64,000 nucleotides of DNA from Arenimonas sp. GDDSR-1 (GCF_025980345.1 NZ_JAPDUI010000001.1:59487-123486), one strand, 5' to 3'. Positions 19,393 through 27,496 are shown, numbered from the stretch's first letter. The notes: generated from the sequence alone by a model not told the origin. Numbers and translations are program-made.

Positions 19393-20352
19393 CTACACGG
19401 AGAGCCAATGCGCCATTGCCGCATAAAGCGGGATGCCGATGGCCAGATTGAACGGGAACGTGAAGCCGAGCGCCGCGGTAATGCAGCGTCCGGCATTGGC
19501 TTCGGGAAGCGAGGCGCGTATGGAGGCCGGCGCGGCGATGTAGGACGCGCTGGCGGCCATGGTGCCGAATACCGCTGCGGTGGACGCATTCATGCCGATG
19601 GCATGGCCGAGTCCGACGCCGGCCATGCCGTGCAGAAGTGGCAGCAAGGTGGCATAGACACCCAGACGGAAAGCCTCGCGACCGACGCCGCGCAGCTGGC
19701 CGGCGGCGGTCATGCCCATATCGAGCATGAAAAGCATCAATGTGCCTTGGAAAAGCTGGAAGTACATGGCATCGACCTTCGCGATGCCGTCCTTGCCAGA
19801 TAGATAGCCGATGGCCATGCCACCGATCAACAGCAGGGCGGTCTTGCCGGTCAGTACTTCGCGCACCTGGTGCCAGCGGATGCCATCGCCGCCTTTGGCG
19901 AGCGCCAGACCGATCAGAATGGCCGGAATCTCCAGCGCCACCACCAGTGCCACCAGTATGGCGTCGGCCGGCTGGCCGCTGCGTTCGGTAAACTGCTGGG
20001 CGGCGATGAAGGTGACCGCGGAAACCGAGCCGAAGTGCGCGGCCAGGGCCGCTGCGTTAATCCGCCCGTCACGCAGCCACCATTTGGCCATCATGTAGGC
20101 GCTGACTGCGGTTGCGATTCCCAGCGCCAGCGTCGCCCCGATGTACAGCGGCAATTGAGCCGGCGTTTCCTTGCCCAATGCCACGCCGCCCTTCAGGCCG
20201 ATGGCGAGCAGCAGGAAGATCGAGAGGTAGCTCTGGATGGCGCCAGGGATTTCCAGATCACTGCGCAGCAGGCGGGCGATGAGTCCGAGTGCGAAAGCAA
20301 GAACGACCGGAGACAGCAGATTGGCGGCGAGAAGGTCGGAAGAAAACATCAT
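19393..20352 (-). CDS. SbtA-type sodium-dependent bicarbonate transporter family permease
   Basis: The 319-residue polytopic membrane protein has the two inverted repeats of the SbtA/DUF897 family: SYLSIFLLLAIGLKGG and FGSVSAVTFIAA in the first half, LMLFMLDMGMTAA and FGTMAASASYIAAPAS in the second. About ten hydrophobic segments are visible. Cyanobacterial SbtA imports bicarbonate with sodium; heterotroph homologues are poorly characterised. It sits between the 3-hydroxyanthranilate dioxygenase and ACMSD genes with almost no spacing, and a beta-carbonic anhydrase lies two genes upstream. That context suggests CO2/bicarbonate traffic linked to kynurenine breakdown. An aromatic or carboxylate substrate instead of bicarbonate cannot be ruled out. 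Confidence 0.82.
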   Translation of the reverse strand: MMFSSDLLAANLLSPVVLAFALGLIARLLRSDLEIPGAIQSYLSIFLLLAIGLKGGVALGKETPAQLPLYIGATLALGIATAVSAYMMAKWWLRDGRINAAALAAHFGSVSAVTFIAAQQFTERSGQPADAILVALVVALEIPAILIGLALAKGGDGIRWHQVREVLTGKTALLLIGGMAIGYLSGKDGIAKVDAMYFQLFQGTLMLFMLDMGMTAAGQLRGVGREAFRLGVYATLLPLLHGMAGVGLGHAIGMNASTAAVFGTMAASASYIAAPASIRASLPEANAGRCITAALGFTFPFNLAIGIPLYAAMAHWLSV

Positions 20353-20886
20353 TTACTCCGGAATGCCGGTCTGATAGCGGTCAGGCGCCGGATTGAGATG
20401 GCCGCAGTCAACGCAGGTGCGGTGTTCGGTAGATCGGTAAAAACGTTCGAATACGGCATGGAACTGGTTTTCGATGTCGGTCAGGTGGAAGTGCTCTTCA
20501 TAGATTCTGTTGTTGCAGCGTTCGCAGAACCACATCAGGGCATCCTGTTCGTGGGCGAGACGTTTGCGCTCAATCACCAGGCCGACCGAATCGGGCATGC
20601 GCTGCGGGGAGTGCGGAACGTGCGGCGGCAGATAGAACATTTCGCCGGCTTTGATCGGTATATCGCGTGGTCGGCCATCTTCCTGGATGCGCAGGACCAT
20701 TTCACCTTCGATCTGATAGAAGAATTCGGGGCCGTCTTCATAGTGGTAGTCGGTCCGTTCGTTCGGCCCGCCAACGATCATGACGATGTAATCGGCATCG
20801 ACGATGCATTTATTGCCGACCGGCGGCTTGAGCAGATGCCGGTGCGCATCGATCCATTCCTGAAGCTTGAAAGCGGGTGTCAGCAT
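20353..20886 (-). CDS. nbaC: 3-hydroxyanthranilate 3,4-dioxygenase
   Basis: This cupin dioxygenase opens the ring of 3-hydroxyanthranilate to 2-amino-3-carboxymuconate semialdehyde. It has 177 residues from [10 protein letters not shown]. Active-site residues align with the Cupriavidus enzyme: iron ligands H48, E54 and H92, substrate arginines R44 and R96, and E106. Two C-terminal CxxC pairs (C121/C124 in CERC, C158/C161 in CVDC) form the rubredoxin-like second iron site of bacterial members. The track start at 21030 reads 48 extra codons out of frame through the RidA gene; the ATG at 20886 follows the RidA stop by one base. Confidence 0.95.
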   Translation of the reverse strand: MLTPAFKLQEWIDAHRHLLKPPVGNKCIVDADYIVMIVGGPNERTDYHYEDGPEFFYQIEGEMVLRIQEDGRPRDIPIKAGEMFYLPPHVPHSPQRMPDSVGLVIERKRLAHEQDALMWFCERCNNRIYEEHFHLTDIENQFHAVFERFYRSTEHRTCVDCGHLNPAPDRYQTGIPE

Positions 20887-20887
20887 G

Positions 20888-21313
20888 TCAGCTCCTGGCA
20901 GTGGCGATGCATTTGAGTTCGATGGCGATCGGCGTCGGCAACGCTGTGATGCCAAGCGTCGTCCGGCACGGGGCCGTAGCCGGGTCCGGAAAATACTCGG
21001 CCCAGATTCGGTTGTAAACGGGAAAGTCATTGACCATGTCGGTCAGGTACACGGTGACGTCGATCAAGTCATCCATGGCCGCGCCGCAGGCATCCAAGAC
21101 GCTGCGTACATTGGCGAATACCGCATGGCATTGGGCATCAATATCGTAGGACACCAGCTTTCCGTCGGCATCGTGGATGTTGCCGGGGATGCTGTTATCC
21201 GCGGCTGAACGAGGGCCGATGCCGGACAGGAACAGCAGATTGCCGGATCGGCGGGCATGCGGGTAACTGCCGACCGCTTTCGGGGCGTGGCCGGTTTGTA
21301 TGGCTTCAGACAT
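20888..21313 (-). CDS. RidA-family 2-aminomuconate deaminase
   Basis: The 141-residue protein is a YjgF/YER057c/UK114 (RidA) homologue of the subgroup that deaminates 2-aminomuconate to 4-oxalocrotonate in 2-nitrobenzoate and kynurenine catabolism (AmnD/NbaF). Visible pieces are [48 protein letters not shown] and the conserved arginine in APCRTTLG. The start overlaps the carbonic anhydrase stop by 8 bases. Operon context between aminomuconate semialdehyde dehydrogenase and HAO genes supports the pathway-specific role over generic enamine deaminase housekeeping. Confidence 0.9.
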   Translation of the reverse strand: MSEAIQTGHAPKAVGSYPHARRSGNLLFLSGIGPRSAADNSIPGNIHDADGKLVSYDIDAQCHAVFANVRSVLDACGAAMDDLIDVTVYLTDMVNDFPVYNRIWAEYFPDPATAPCRTTLGITALPTPIAIELKCIATARS

Positions 21314-21962
21314 CCGCGCTCTCCCAGCAGGCCGTGATGGCGCGGCGGTAATCGCCGGTCACCGTTTCCGGGCCCTCGATGCCTTGGTTTAGTGCGCGGA
21401 TGCGGCCGTCGTGCAAAGAGTAAATCCAGGCATGCACCTGGACGGCTTGGCCACGGCGCCAGGCGTCCTGCAGCACAGTGCTCTGGCAGACATTGAGAAC
21501 CTGTTCGATGACATTCAATTCACACAGCGTTCTGAGCCGTTGCGCGGAACCGAGTTTTTCCAGCCGTTCATGATGTTTGTCATGCACGTCAGCAACATGA
21601 CGGAGCCAGTTGTCGACCAGTCCGATGCGCTGGCCGTCCAGCGTGGCCTGAATGCCGCCGCAACCGTAATGCCCGCACACGATGATGTGCTCGACCTTGA
21701 GCATGTCAACGGCGTACTGAATGGTGCTGAGGCAATTGAGGTCGGTATGCACCACCACATTGGCGACGTTCCGGTGCACGAAGACTTCACCCGGATCCAT
21801 TCCGGTGATCTGGTTGGCGGGTACGCGCGAGTCGGAGCATCCAATCCACAGATACCGCGGGTTCTGAATCTGTGCCAGACGACTGAAGAATCCCGGATCC
21901 TCGCTCAGGATGCGTTCGGCCCAGGCTTTGTTCTGCTTCAGCAGGGTGGTCAGTTCAGCCAT
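21306..21962 (-). CDS. can: Beta-class carbonic anhydrase
   Basis: This enzyme interconverts CO2 and bicarbonate in the cytoplasm. Of 218 residues, the zinc ligands are C42, H98 and C101, with D44 and R46 as the catalytic dyad (WIGCSDSRVPANQI, IIVCGHYGCGG). These positions are identical to E. coli Can. It is wedged between amnC and the RidA gene, with overlaps on both sides (8 bases each). It is therefore cotranscribed and probably co-translated with the kynurenine enzymes, an unusual place for what is normally a stand-alone housekeeping gene. It may hydrate the CO2 released by ACMSD or supply bicarbonate generally. Confidence 0.95.
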   Translation of the reverse strand: MAELTTLLKQNKAWAERILSEDPGFFSRLAQIQNPRYLWIGCSDSRVPANQITGMDPGEVFVHRNVANVVVHTDLNCLSTIQYAVDMLKVEHIIVCGHYGCGGIQATLDGQRIGLVDNWLRHVADVHDKHHERLEKLGSAQRLRTLCELNVIEQVLNVCQSTVLQDAWRRGQAVQVHAWIYSLHDGRIRALNQGIEGPETVTGDYRRAITACWESADV

Positions 21963-23397
21963 TGGGCAGGTTTCCTATGCAGACGGTTTTGGGTTCGGTG
22001 AAAAATGTCATGGCCTCCAGGCCGCCTTCGCGGCCCAATCCCGATTGTTTCATGCCGCCGAACGGCGTACGCAGATCCCGTTGCATCCAGGTGTTGATCC
22101 AGACGATGCCGCACTCGAGCTCACGGGCCATGCGATGGGCGCGCACCAAATCGCCCGTCCAGACCGTTGCCGCCAGACCATAACGCGATGCGTTGGCCAG
22201 GGCCAGGGCGTGATCGTCATCGTCGAATGCATGCAGGCTGACCACCGGCCCGAAAATTTCGTCCTGGCAGAAGTCCGAATCCATCGGCAGGCCTTCGATG
22301 ACCGTCGGCGCGATGAACCAGCCGTCGCAGCCTTCCGGCTTGACCGCCCCGCCGCCGCACAGAACCGTGCCGCCATCACCTTTAGCCTTGGCGATGTAAG
22401 CCAGGACTTTGTTGAAGTGCGCTTCAGACATCACCGGACCGAGTTGCGTCGTGGAATCGGCCGGTGCGCCGAGCTTCAGTGCCGCGGATTCTGCGACAAA
22501 ACTCTGTTTGAATGCAGCGTAGACGTCCCGGTGGACCAGAATGCGCGACCCGCACAGACAGATCTGTCCGCTGTTCTGGAAAGCGGCGCGTACCAACGAT
22601 TTCGCGGCATGCGCGGGGGCATCGGGAAATACCAGCGCCGGATTCTTGCCGCCCATCTCAAGGGTGACTTTCTTGAATTGGTCCGCGCAGACCGCGGCAA
22701 TCCGGTGTCCGACGGCGGTCGAGCCGGTGAAGCTGATGGCCTTGACTTCCGGGTGGGCGACCAGTGCCGCGCCGACGGTATCCCCGGCACCCTGCACGAT
22801 GTTAAGCACGCCTGCCGGAAAGCCGATTTCCTGCGCCGTACGCGCGAGAAGGTCGGCGGACATCGGGGTGATTTCACTCGGCTTGGCAATGACGCAGTTG
22901 CCGGCAGCCAATGCCGGTGCCAGTTTCCAACTTAAAAGATAGAGCGGCAGGTTCCACGGGCTGATCACTCCGACCACCCCGAGCGGTTGATGCAGGGTGT
23001 AATTGAGGCCGGCTTCCTGATGATAGGCGCGGTCCAGGGATTGGGTCGCGGCGGCGGCAAAAAAACGGAAGTTCGCGATGGCGCGGGGAATTTCGATTTC
23101 CCGCACCAGAGCCAGGGGTTTTCCCGTGTCACGGCTTTCGCAAAGGCAAAAAGCCTCACTACGGATCTCAATGGCATCGGCCAAACGATTCAGCCAGAAC
23201 GCACGGTCGCTGGCTTTGAGTGCGGACCATGCCGGAAAGGCAGACCGGGCGGCATTCACCGCGGCGGAAATGTCAGCTGCGCTTCCGCGCGGGCATTCGG
23301 CGTAGGCCTGTCCGCTGACGGGATCGAATACGGACAGAACGGCCGCATCCGATGATGCCTGCGGTATTCCGGCGATCCATTGGTCGATCTTTTCCAT
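21955..23397 (-). CDS. amnC: 2-aminomuconate 6-semialdehyde dehydrogenase
   Basis: This NAD-dependent aldehyde dehydrogenase oxidises 2-aminomuconate semialdehyde to 2-aminomuconate, the step after ACMSD. The 480-residue protein has the ALDH fold: GVISPWNLPLYLLSWK, FTGSTAVGHRIA, EMGGKNPALVF with the catalytic glutamate, and NSGQICLCGSRI with the catalytic cysteine. GIVWINTWMQRDLRTPFGG is characteristic of the AmnC/HMSD group. The ATG at 23397 has a good upstream AAGGGAG; the track start at 23403 is a GTG too near that ribosome site. Context with HAO, ACMSD and aminomuconate deaminase fixes the substrate better than sequence alone. Confidence 0.92.
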   Translation of the reverse strand: MEKIDQWIAGIPQASSDAAVLSVFDPVSGQAYAECPRGSAADISAAVNAARSAFPAWSALKASDRAFWLNRLADAIEIRSEAFCLCESRDTGKPLALVREIEIPRAIANFRFFAAAATQSLDRAYHQEAGLNYTLHQPLGVVGVISPWNLPLYLLSWKLAPALAAGNCVIAKPSEITPMSADLLARTAQEIGFPAGVLNIVQGAGDTVGAALVAHPEVKAISFTGSTAVGHRIAAVCADQFKKVTLEMGGKNPALVFPDAPAHAAKSLVRAAFQNSGQICLCGSRILVHRDVYAAFKQSFVAESAALKLGAPADSTTQLGPVMSEAHFNKVLAYIAKAKGDGGTVLCGGGAVKPEGCDGWFIAPTVIEGLPMDSDFCQDEIFGPVVSLHAFDDDDHALALANASRYGLAATVWTGDLVRAHRMARELECGIVWINTWMQRDLRTPFGGMKQSGLGREGGLEAMTFFTEPKTVCIGNLPNG

Positions 23398-23450
23398 CGG
23401 CACTCCCTTATGCCGTCATAGGATAACGCATCCGCTTGCCGAATCGGGCC

Positions 23451-24224
23451 TTACAGGGACTTGGTGCGCCCGCCATCAACCGGCAGATTGATGCCGTTGA
23501 TGTATCCCGATTGCGGATGGCACAGGAAGGCCACGGCATGCGCGACTTCCGCGGCATCGGCAAAACGCGCTGCCGGTACCGTGGCCAGCATGGCGGCGGC
23601 GATGCTTTCTTCCGACTTGCCCGTTGCCGCCGCACGTTCCTTCAGGATCTGGTCAAGCCGTTGTGTCCGGGTGTAGCCCGGAAGCACGTTGTTGACGGTA
23701 ATGCCGTCGGTGGCCAGTTCGCCGGCCAGGGTTTTCGCCCAGGAGGCGACGGCGCCGCGGATGGTATTGGAAACCCCCAACATGGCGATGGGTTCTTTGA
23801 CCGAAGTGGAAATGATGTTGACGATGCGGCCCCATTGACGCGCCTGCATGCCGGGTACGATGGCACGGACCAATTGCTGGTTGCCCAGTACGTGCTGCCG
23901 GAAAACATCAAGCAGCTGGTCGTCACTGGCACCGAGCAGGGCACCGCCGGCAGGCCCGGCGCTGTTGTTAATCAGGATGTCGAATCCGGCGTCTTGGATG
24001 CCGGGCAATACGCCGTCCAGCTTCAGCACGTCGGCCACCAGCATGGCGTGCCGCTGTCCGTTTGCAGCAGCAAGACCGGCCAGGGCGTCCCGCAGAGGCG
24101 CTTCGCGGCGGGCGAGCAGGGTGACTTCGGCACCGAGAGCAGCCAAGGCCTGCGCCGAAGCCAGACCGATGCCTTCGGACCCGCCGCACACCAGTGCTTT
24201 TTTGCCGAGCAGCGCGCCCATCAT
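23451..24224 (-). CDS. Atypical short-chain dehydrogenase/reductase lacking YxxxK
   Basis: The 257-residue Rossmann protein has an SDR N-terminus (KKALVCGGSEGIGLASAQAL) and the NNSAG segment (LINNSAGPAGG). A serine-containing strand (NIISTS) precedes the active site, but where classical SDRs have YxxxK this protein reads GVSNTIRGAVASWAK, so both Tyr and Lys are replaced. This matches the BKR-like SDR subgroup (cd05344-like) known to deviate at the catalytic tetrad. The C-terminal NGINLPVDGG is normal, so the gene is not decayed. The start ATG at 24224 overlaps the upstream stop by one base (TGATG). Its place before amnC suggests a kynurenine-pathway role; the reaction is unknown. Confidence 0.85.
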   Translation of the reverse strand: MMGALLGKKALVCGGSEGIGLASAQALAALGAEVTLLARREAPLRDALAGLAAANGQRHAMLVADVLKLDGVLPGIQDAGFDILINNSAGPAGGALLGASDDQLLDVFRQHVLGNQQLVRAIVPGMQARQWGRIVNIISTSVKEPIAMLGVSNTIRGAVASWAKTLAGELATDGITVNNVLPGYTRTQRLDQILKERAAATGKSEESIAAAMLATVPAARFADAAEVAHAVAFLCHPQSGYINGINLPVDGGRTKSL

Positions 24225-24562
24225 CAATGCCTCGGCCCGATGGTGCGGACCATCTGCGGCAGCAGCTCTTCTTCGGAATCGCCGCGTGGCGGTTCGAGTT
24301 CTTCCAGCCAGAGTCCGACTTCGTCGGCATCGGCTTCGTCCATGCCGTCGAAGGCGCGGAAATCGGCATCCATCAGGGCGGCGCGGGCGATGTCTTCGTT
24401 CTCATAGGTCAGCGTGTCGCCGGCGCTGTCGAACACCATGGCGATGCCGCTTTCGGTGACCTGCAGCCGGGCCCAGACCAACAGATGTTCCGGCCGGGCC
24501 AGCCACCATTGTTCGGAAACCACCACGTAGCCGGGATCTTCGATGTCGTCGCTTTCGCTCAT
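24224..24562 (-). CDS. Conserved acidic protein of unknown function
   Basis: The 112-residue product is strongly acidic, with no signal peptide or membrane segment. It starts MSESDDIEDPGYVVVSEQWWLARPEHLLVWARLQVTE-like, forms what looks like one alpha/beta domain with DTLTYENEDIARAALMDADFRAFDGMDEADADEVG, and ends LLPQMVRTIGPRH. I do not recognise a domain. It lies 4 bases after the small membrane protein gene and overlaps the SDR gene by one base, so it is part of the asnS-to-kynurenine run. Codon use looks like the neighbours, supporting a real gene. Confidence 0.7.
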   Translation of the reverse strand: MSESDDIEDPGYVVVSEQWWLARPEHLLVWARLQVTESGIAMVFDSAGDTLTYENEDIARAALMDADFRAFDGMDEADADEVGLWLEELEPPRGDSEEELLPQMVRTIGPRH

Positions 24563-24566
24563 GTTC

Positions 24567-24860
24567 TCAGGCCTTGCTCATGATGAAACAGAATGCCGCG
24601 GCGACCAGCGCCAGCAGGGTAATCCAGCCGAAAATGGCGGACAGGTTGCCGAACTGGTTGAGTACGCGGGCCTGCGGATGCTGTTTCTGACCGTAGCACA
24701 TCAGCCACCAGCCGTAAGGCATGCCGCCGTGTTCCGTGCCGGGGGCGAAGGGCAGCTTCCGGTCCAGATGTTCGCGGTAGGCCAGAATGCGCATGCCGAA
24801 GTGGCCGGGCAGGGCGGATCCGAACACGCCGAGAAAAGCGAATAACAGGCCAATCCACAT
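24567..24860 (-). CDS. Small two-helix membrane protein of unknown function
   Basis: From the ATG at 24860 the product is 97 residues with a first hydrophobic helix (WIGLLFAFLGVFGSALPG), a hydrophilic centre with HGGMPYGWWLMCYGQ, and a second helix near the C-terminus (AIFGWITLLALVAAAFCFI). The start shares one base with the asnS stop (TGATG), so it should be translationally coupled to asnS. The track start at 25007 lies inside asnS and reads the wrong frame there. No domain is recognised. Confidence 0.7.
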   Translation of the reverse strand: MWIGLLFAFLGVFGSALPGHFGMRILAYREHLDRKLPFAPGTEHGGMPYGWWLMCYGQKQHPQARVLNQFGNLSAIFGWITLLALVAAAFCFIMSKA

Positions 24861-26260
24861 CAGAACGTCGCCAGACCGGGGGCACGCGGGTAGGGAATCG
24901 CATCCCTGATGTTCTGCAGGCCGCAGACATACACCACCAGACGTTCGAAGCCGAGACCGAAGCCGGCGTGCGGCACGCTGCCGTAACGGCGGAAATCGCG
25001 GTACCACTCGTAATGCGCCGGATCCAGCCCGAATTGGCGCATGCGTGAATCGAGAACATCCAGGCGCTCCTCACGCTGGCTTCCGCCGATTATTTCACCG
25101 ATGCCCGGCGCCAGCACATCCATCGCCGCGACCGTGCGGCCATCGTCGTTCAGACGCATGTAGAAGGCTTTGATGTGCTCGGGATAGTTGGCCACCACCA
25201 CCGGCCGGCCGACATGCACCTCGGTCAGCCAGCGTTCGTGTTCGGTCTGCAGGTCGAGTCCCCATTCGACCGGATAGTCGAACTTCTGGCCGGATTTCTG
25301 AAGCAGGGTGATGGCATCGCCGTATTCGATGCGCTCGAAGGGGGCATTGATGAAGGCCTCGAGCTTGCTGATGGCGGTCTTTTCAACGCGCTCGGCGAGG
25401 AAGGCCAAATCGTCCATGCGTTCGTCGAGCACGGCCTTGAAAATGTATTTCAGGAAACCTTCGGCCAGGGCCGCGTCATCGTTCAGGTCGGCGAAGGCGA
25501 TTTCCGGCTCAATCATCCAGAATTCGGCCAGATGGCGTGTGGTATGGGAGTTTTCGGCGCGGAAGGTCGGTCCGAAGGTGTAGACCTTGGACAGCGCCAG
25601 GCAATAGGCTTCCACGTTCAACTGGCCGGAGACGGTCAGGAATGCTTCCTTGCCGAAGAAGTCCTTGCTGAAGTCGACCTCGCCTTTGGCGGTGCGCGGC
25701 AGGTTCATCATGTCGAGCGTGGAGATCCGGAACATCTGGCCGGCGCCTTCGGCATCCGAGGTCGAGATGATCGGAGTGTTGATCCAATAAAAGCCCTGCT
25801 CATGGAAGAATCGGTGAATGGCCTGGGCCATGCAGTGCCGGATACGGGTTACCGCGCCGAACAGATTGGTGCGCGGGCGCAGGTGCGCAACTTCGCGCAG
25901 GAATTCCAGGCTGTGGGCTTTGGGCTGGATGGGGTAGGTTTCCGGATCCTCGACCCAGCCGACCACCTCGATGGCGCTCGCCTGAAGTTCAAAGCTCTGG
26001 CCCTGGCCCTCGGAGGCGGCCACGGTACCGGTGGCGCGAACCGAGCAGCCGGCGCTGAGGCGCTTGATTTCGCTTTCGTAATTGCCGAGCAGGGCGGGAG
26101 CGACTACCTGCACCGGGGCAAAGCAGGACCCGTCACTGACATTGATGAACGACAGACCGGCTTTTGAGTCGCGGCGGGTGCGAACCCAGCCCTGAACGGT
26201 CACGGTCTGGCCCACGGCGATTTTGCCCTCGAGCACCTGTTGGATACTTGCCACTGCCAT
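24860..26260 (-). CDS. asnS: Asparaginyl-tRNA synthetase
   Basis: AsnRS is a class IIb synthetase that charges tRNA-Asn. From the ATG at 26260 the protein has 466 residues, the same as E. coli AsnS. The N-terminal OB fold carries [20 protein letters not shown]. Motif 2 is in [21 protein letters not shown], and motif 3 is [13 protein letters not shown] near the C-terminus. The track start at 26314 adds 18 residues without support. It heads the long minus-strand run and is divergent from the Fe-S gene across a 99-base promoter region. Confidence 0.97.
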   Translation of the reverse strand: MAVASIQQVLEGKIAVGQTVTVQGWVRTRRDSKAGLSFINVSDGSCFAPVQVVAPALLGNYESEIKRLSAGCSVRATGTVAASEGQGQSFELQASAIEVVGWVEDPETYPIQPKAHSLEFLREVAHLRPRTNLFGAVTRIRHCMAQAIHRFFHEQGFYWINTPIISTSDAEGAGQMFRISTLDMMNLPRTAKGEVDFSKDFFGKEAFLTVSGQLNVEAYCLALSKVYTFGPTFRAENSHTTRHLAEFWMIEPEIAFADLNDDAALAEGFLKYIFKAVLDERMDDLAFLAERVEKTAISKLEAFINAPFERIEYGDAITLLQKSGQKFDYPVEWGLDLQTEHERWLTEVHVGRPVVVANYPEHIKAFYMRLNDDGRTVAAMDVLAPGIGEIIGGSQREERLDVLDSRMRQFGLDPAHYEWYRDFRRYGSVPHAGFGLGFERLVVYVCGLQNIRDAIPYPRAPGLATF

Positions 26261-26293
26261 ACTTGAAATCTCCGTCAAACAACACCATCTCTG

Positions 26294-26305
26294 TGCTATA
26301 GAATA
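26294..26305 (+). promoter_or_regulatory. Possible extended -10 promoter for the A-type Fe-S gene
   Basis: TGCTATAGAAT contains an extended TG-n motif and a TATAGA -10-like box, about 50 bases before the ATG at 26360, in the asnS/iscA-like divergent region. No convincing -35 is visible, so the call is weak. Confidence 0.3.
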
Positions 26306-26359
26306 ACCGCTCACACGCCATTCCCCAAGATTACTTTCGAGATTTAAAGGCCTTAACCC

Positions 26360-26698
26360 ATGTCAGTCAGCCTCACTCCCGCCGCCGCCGAGCGCGTCAA
26401 GCAGTACCTTGAACAGACCCCGGGCGGCATCGGTCTGTCGGTTTCCGTGCGAAAAAGCGGCTGCTCGGGCTGGACCTACGCGCTGGATATCGCCAAAGAG
26501 GCACGCTCCGACGAGCAGGTGTTCCACAGCCACGGGGTCGCGGTCCGCGTTCCGGAATCGTCCCTGGTACAGCTCGAGGGCACCGAAATCGACTTCGTCA
26601 GCCAGGGGCTGAACCAGCAGTTCCAGTTCAAAAACCCCCGCGTGACTGGCCAATGCGGCTGCGGGGAAAGCTTTACCACCGCTGAAGCCGCGTCATAA
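26360..26698 (+). CDS. A-type iron-sulfur carrier (HesB/IscA family)
   Basis: A-type carriers pass Fe-S clusters to apoproteins. The 112-residue protein has the three invariant cysteines C35 (RKSGCSGW), C99 and C101 (QCGCGESF), at positions identical to E. coli IscA. It stands alone, away from isc or suf genes, and is divergent from asnS, so an exact name (iscA, sufA or erpA) is not justified. A short GGGC-ATAA-GCCC hairpin follows the stop codon. Confidence 0.93.
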   Translation: MSVSLTPAAAERVKQYLEQTPGGIGLSVSVRKSGCSGWTYALDIAKEARSDEQVFHSHGVAVRVPESSLVQLEGTEIDFVSQGLNQQFQFKNPRVTGQCGCGESFTTAEAAS

Positions 26699-26699
26699 T

Positions 26700-26718
26700 A
26701 GGGCATAAGCCCTTGTCT
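26700..26718 (+). terminator. Weak terminator-like hairpin after the A-type Fe-S gene
   Basis: AGGGC-ATAA-GCCCT is followed by TGTCTTT. The stem is short and the T-run broken. It overlaps the proposed rpsF -35 box, so termination and rpsF initiation are probably adjacent. Confidence 0.4.
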
Positions 26719-26741
26719 TTCAGGTAAAAACCGGCGATAAT
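26713..26741 (+). promoter_or_regulatory. Promoter of the rpsF-rpsR-rplI operon
   Basis: TTGTCT (26713-26718), a 17-base spacer and GATAAT (26736-26741) make a good sigma70 promoter about 95 bases before rpsF, leaving a structured leader. Confidence 0.6.
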
Positions 26742-26747
26742 ACTGGG

Positions 26748-26820
26748 CTCCCGTTCCTACGGGGGTTCTTGCTCCACCGCATCCGCGGGGGGCTGTTTGG
26801 CCGTCAAGGCCATCATCCAC
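26748..26820 (+). ncRNA. Structured rpsF leader, candidate S6:S18 autoregulatory element
   Basis: The leader can fold as CCCGT-tcct-ACGGG, then GCTCC paired with GGGGC enclosing ACCGCATCCGCGG, which contains CACCG. S6:S18 complexes repress their own operon through a CCG-containing bulged stem in many bacteria. The match here is by eye only. Confidence 0.35.
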
Positions 26821-26834
26821 AAGGAAACATCACA

Positions 26835-27248
26835 ATGCGTCATTATGAAGTCGTGTTCATGGTCCACCCGGACCAGTCCGAACAAGTGCCGGCCATGGTC
26901 GAGCGCTACAAAACCCTGATTGAAGGTTCCAACGGCAAAATCCACCGTCTCGAAGACTGGGGCCGCCGTCAACTCGCCTATCCGATCGAAAACCTGGTCA
27001 AGGCCCACTACGTGCTCATGAACATCGAGTGCAACCAAGCCGTGCTCACCGAGCTGACCGACAGCTTCCGTTTCAACGATGCGGTCCTGCGCAATCTGGT
27101 CGTGTCCATGGACGAAGCCGTCACCGAACAGTCCCTGATCATGAAACACAAGGACGACAAGGGTGACCGCCGCCGCCGTGACGAAGACAGCTCCGAAACC
27201 GTCGAAGCCGACAGTGACGATGCCGAAACCAACGAAACCGTTGCCTGA
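26835..27248 (+). CDS. rpsF: 30S ribosomal protein S6
   Basis: S6 binds S18 on the small-subunit platform. From [14 protein letters not shown] at 26835 it has 137 residues with [26 protein letters not shown], diagnostic of S6. The acidic tail ([19 protein letters not shown]) resembles the poly-glutamate-accepting tails of S6 in related bacteria. AAGGAAA lies at 26821-26827. The track start at 26769 extends into the leader and is rejected. Confidence 0.97.
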   Translation: MRHYEVVFMVHPDQSEQVPAMVERYKTLIEGSNGKIHRLEDWGRRQLAYPIENLVKAHYVLMNIECNQAVLTELTDSFRFNDAVLRNLVVSMDEAVTEQSLIMKHKDDKGDRRRRDEDSSETVEADSDDAETNETVA

Positions 27249-27265
27249 GACCCGAGGAAGCCACC

Positions 27266-27496
27266 ATGTCTAAATTTTTCCGCCGCCGCAAATTCTGCAA
27301 ATTCTCCGCCGAAGGCGCAACCAGCATCGATTACAAGGATCTGAACACCCTTCGCCAGTACGTGACCGAAAACGGCAAGATCGTTCCGAGCCGCATCACC
27401 GGCACCAAAGCCAAATACCAGCGCATGCTGCAGGCCGCCATCAAGCGCGCCCGTTTCCTGGCTTTGATCCCGTATACCGACAACCACGACGTTTGA
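27266..27496 (+). CDS. rpsR: 30S ribosomal protein S18
   Basis: The 76-residue basic protein starts [17 protein letters not shown] and contains [33 protein letters not shown]-type S18 signatures and a C-terminal LIPYTD. It follows rpsF by 17 bases with a GAGGAAG ribosome site and precedes rplI, the usual S6-S18-L9 order. Confidence 0.98.
   Translation: MSKFFRRRKFCKFSAEGATSIDYKDLNTLRQYVTENGKIVPSRITGTKAKYQRMLQAAIKRARFLALIPYTDNHDV

Noticed and set aside
19386-19589. N-terminal extension of ACMSD
   Set aside because: It overlaps the sbtA gene and is Arg/Pro-rich without family similarity; MLRIDTHAHYL at 19385 is the true start.
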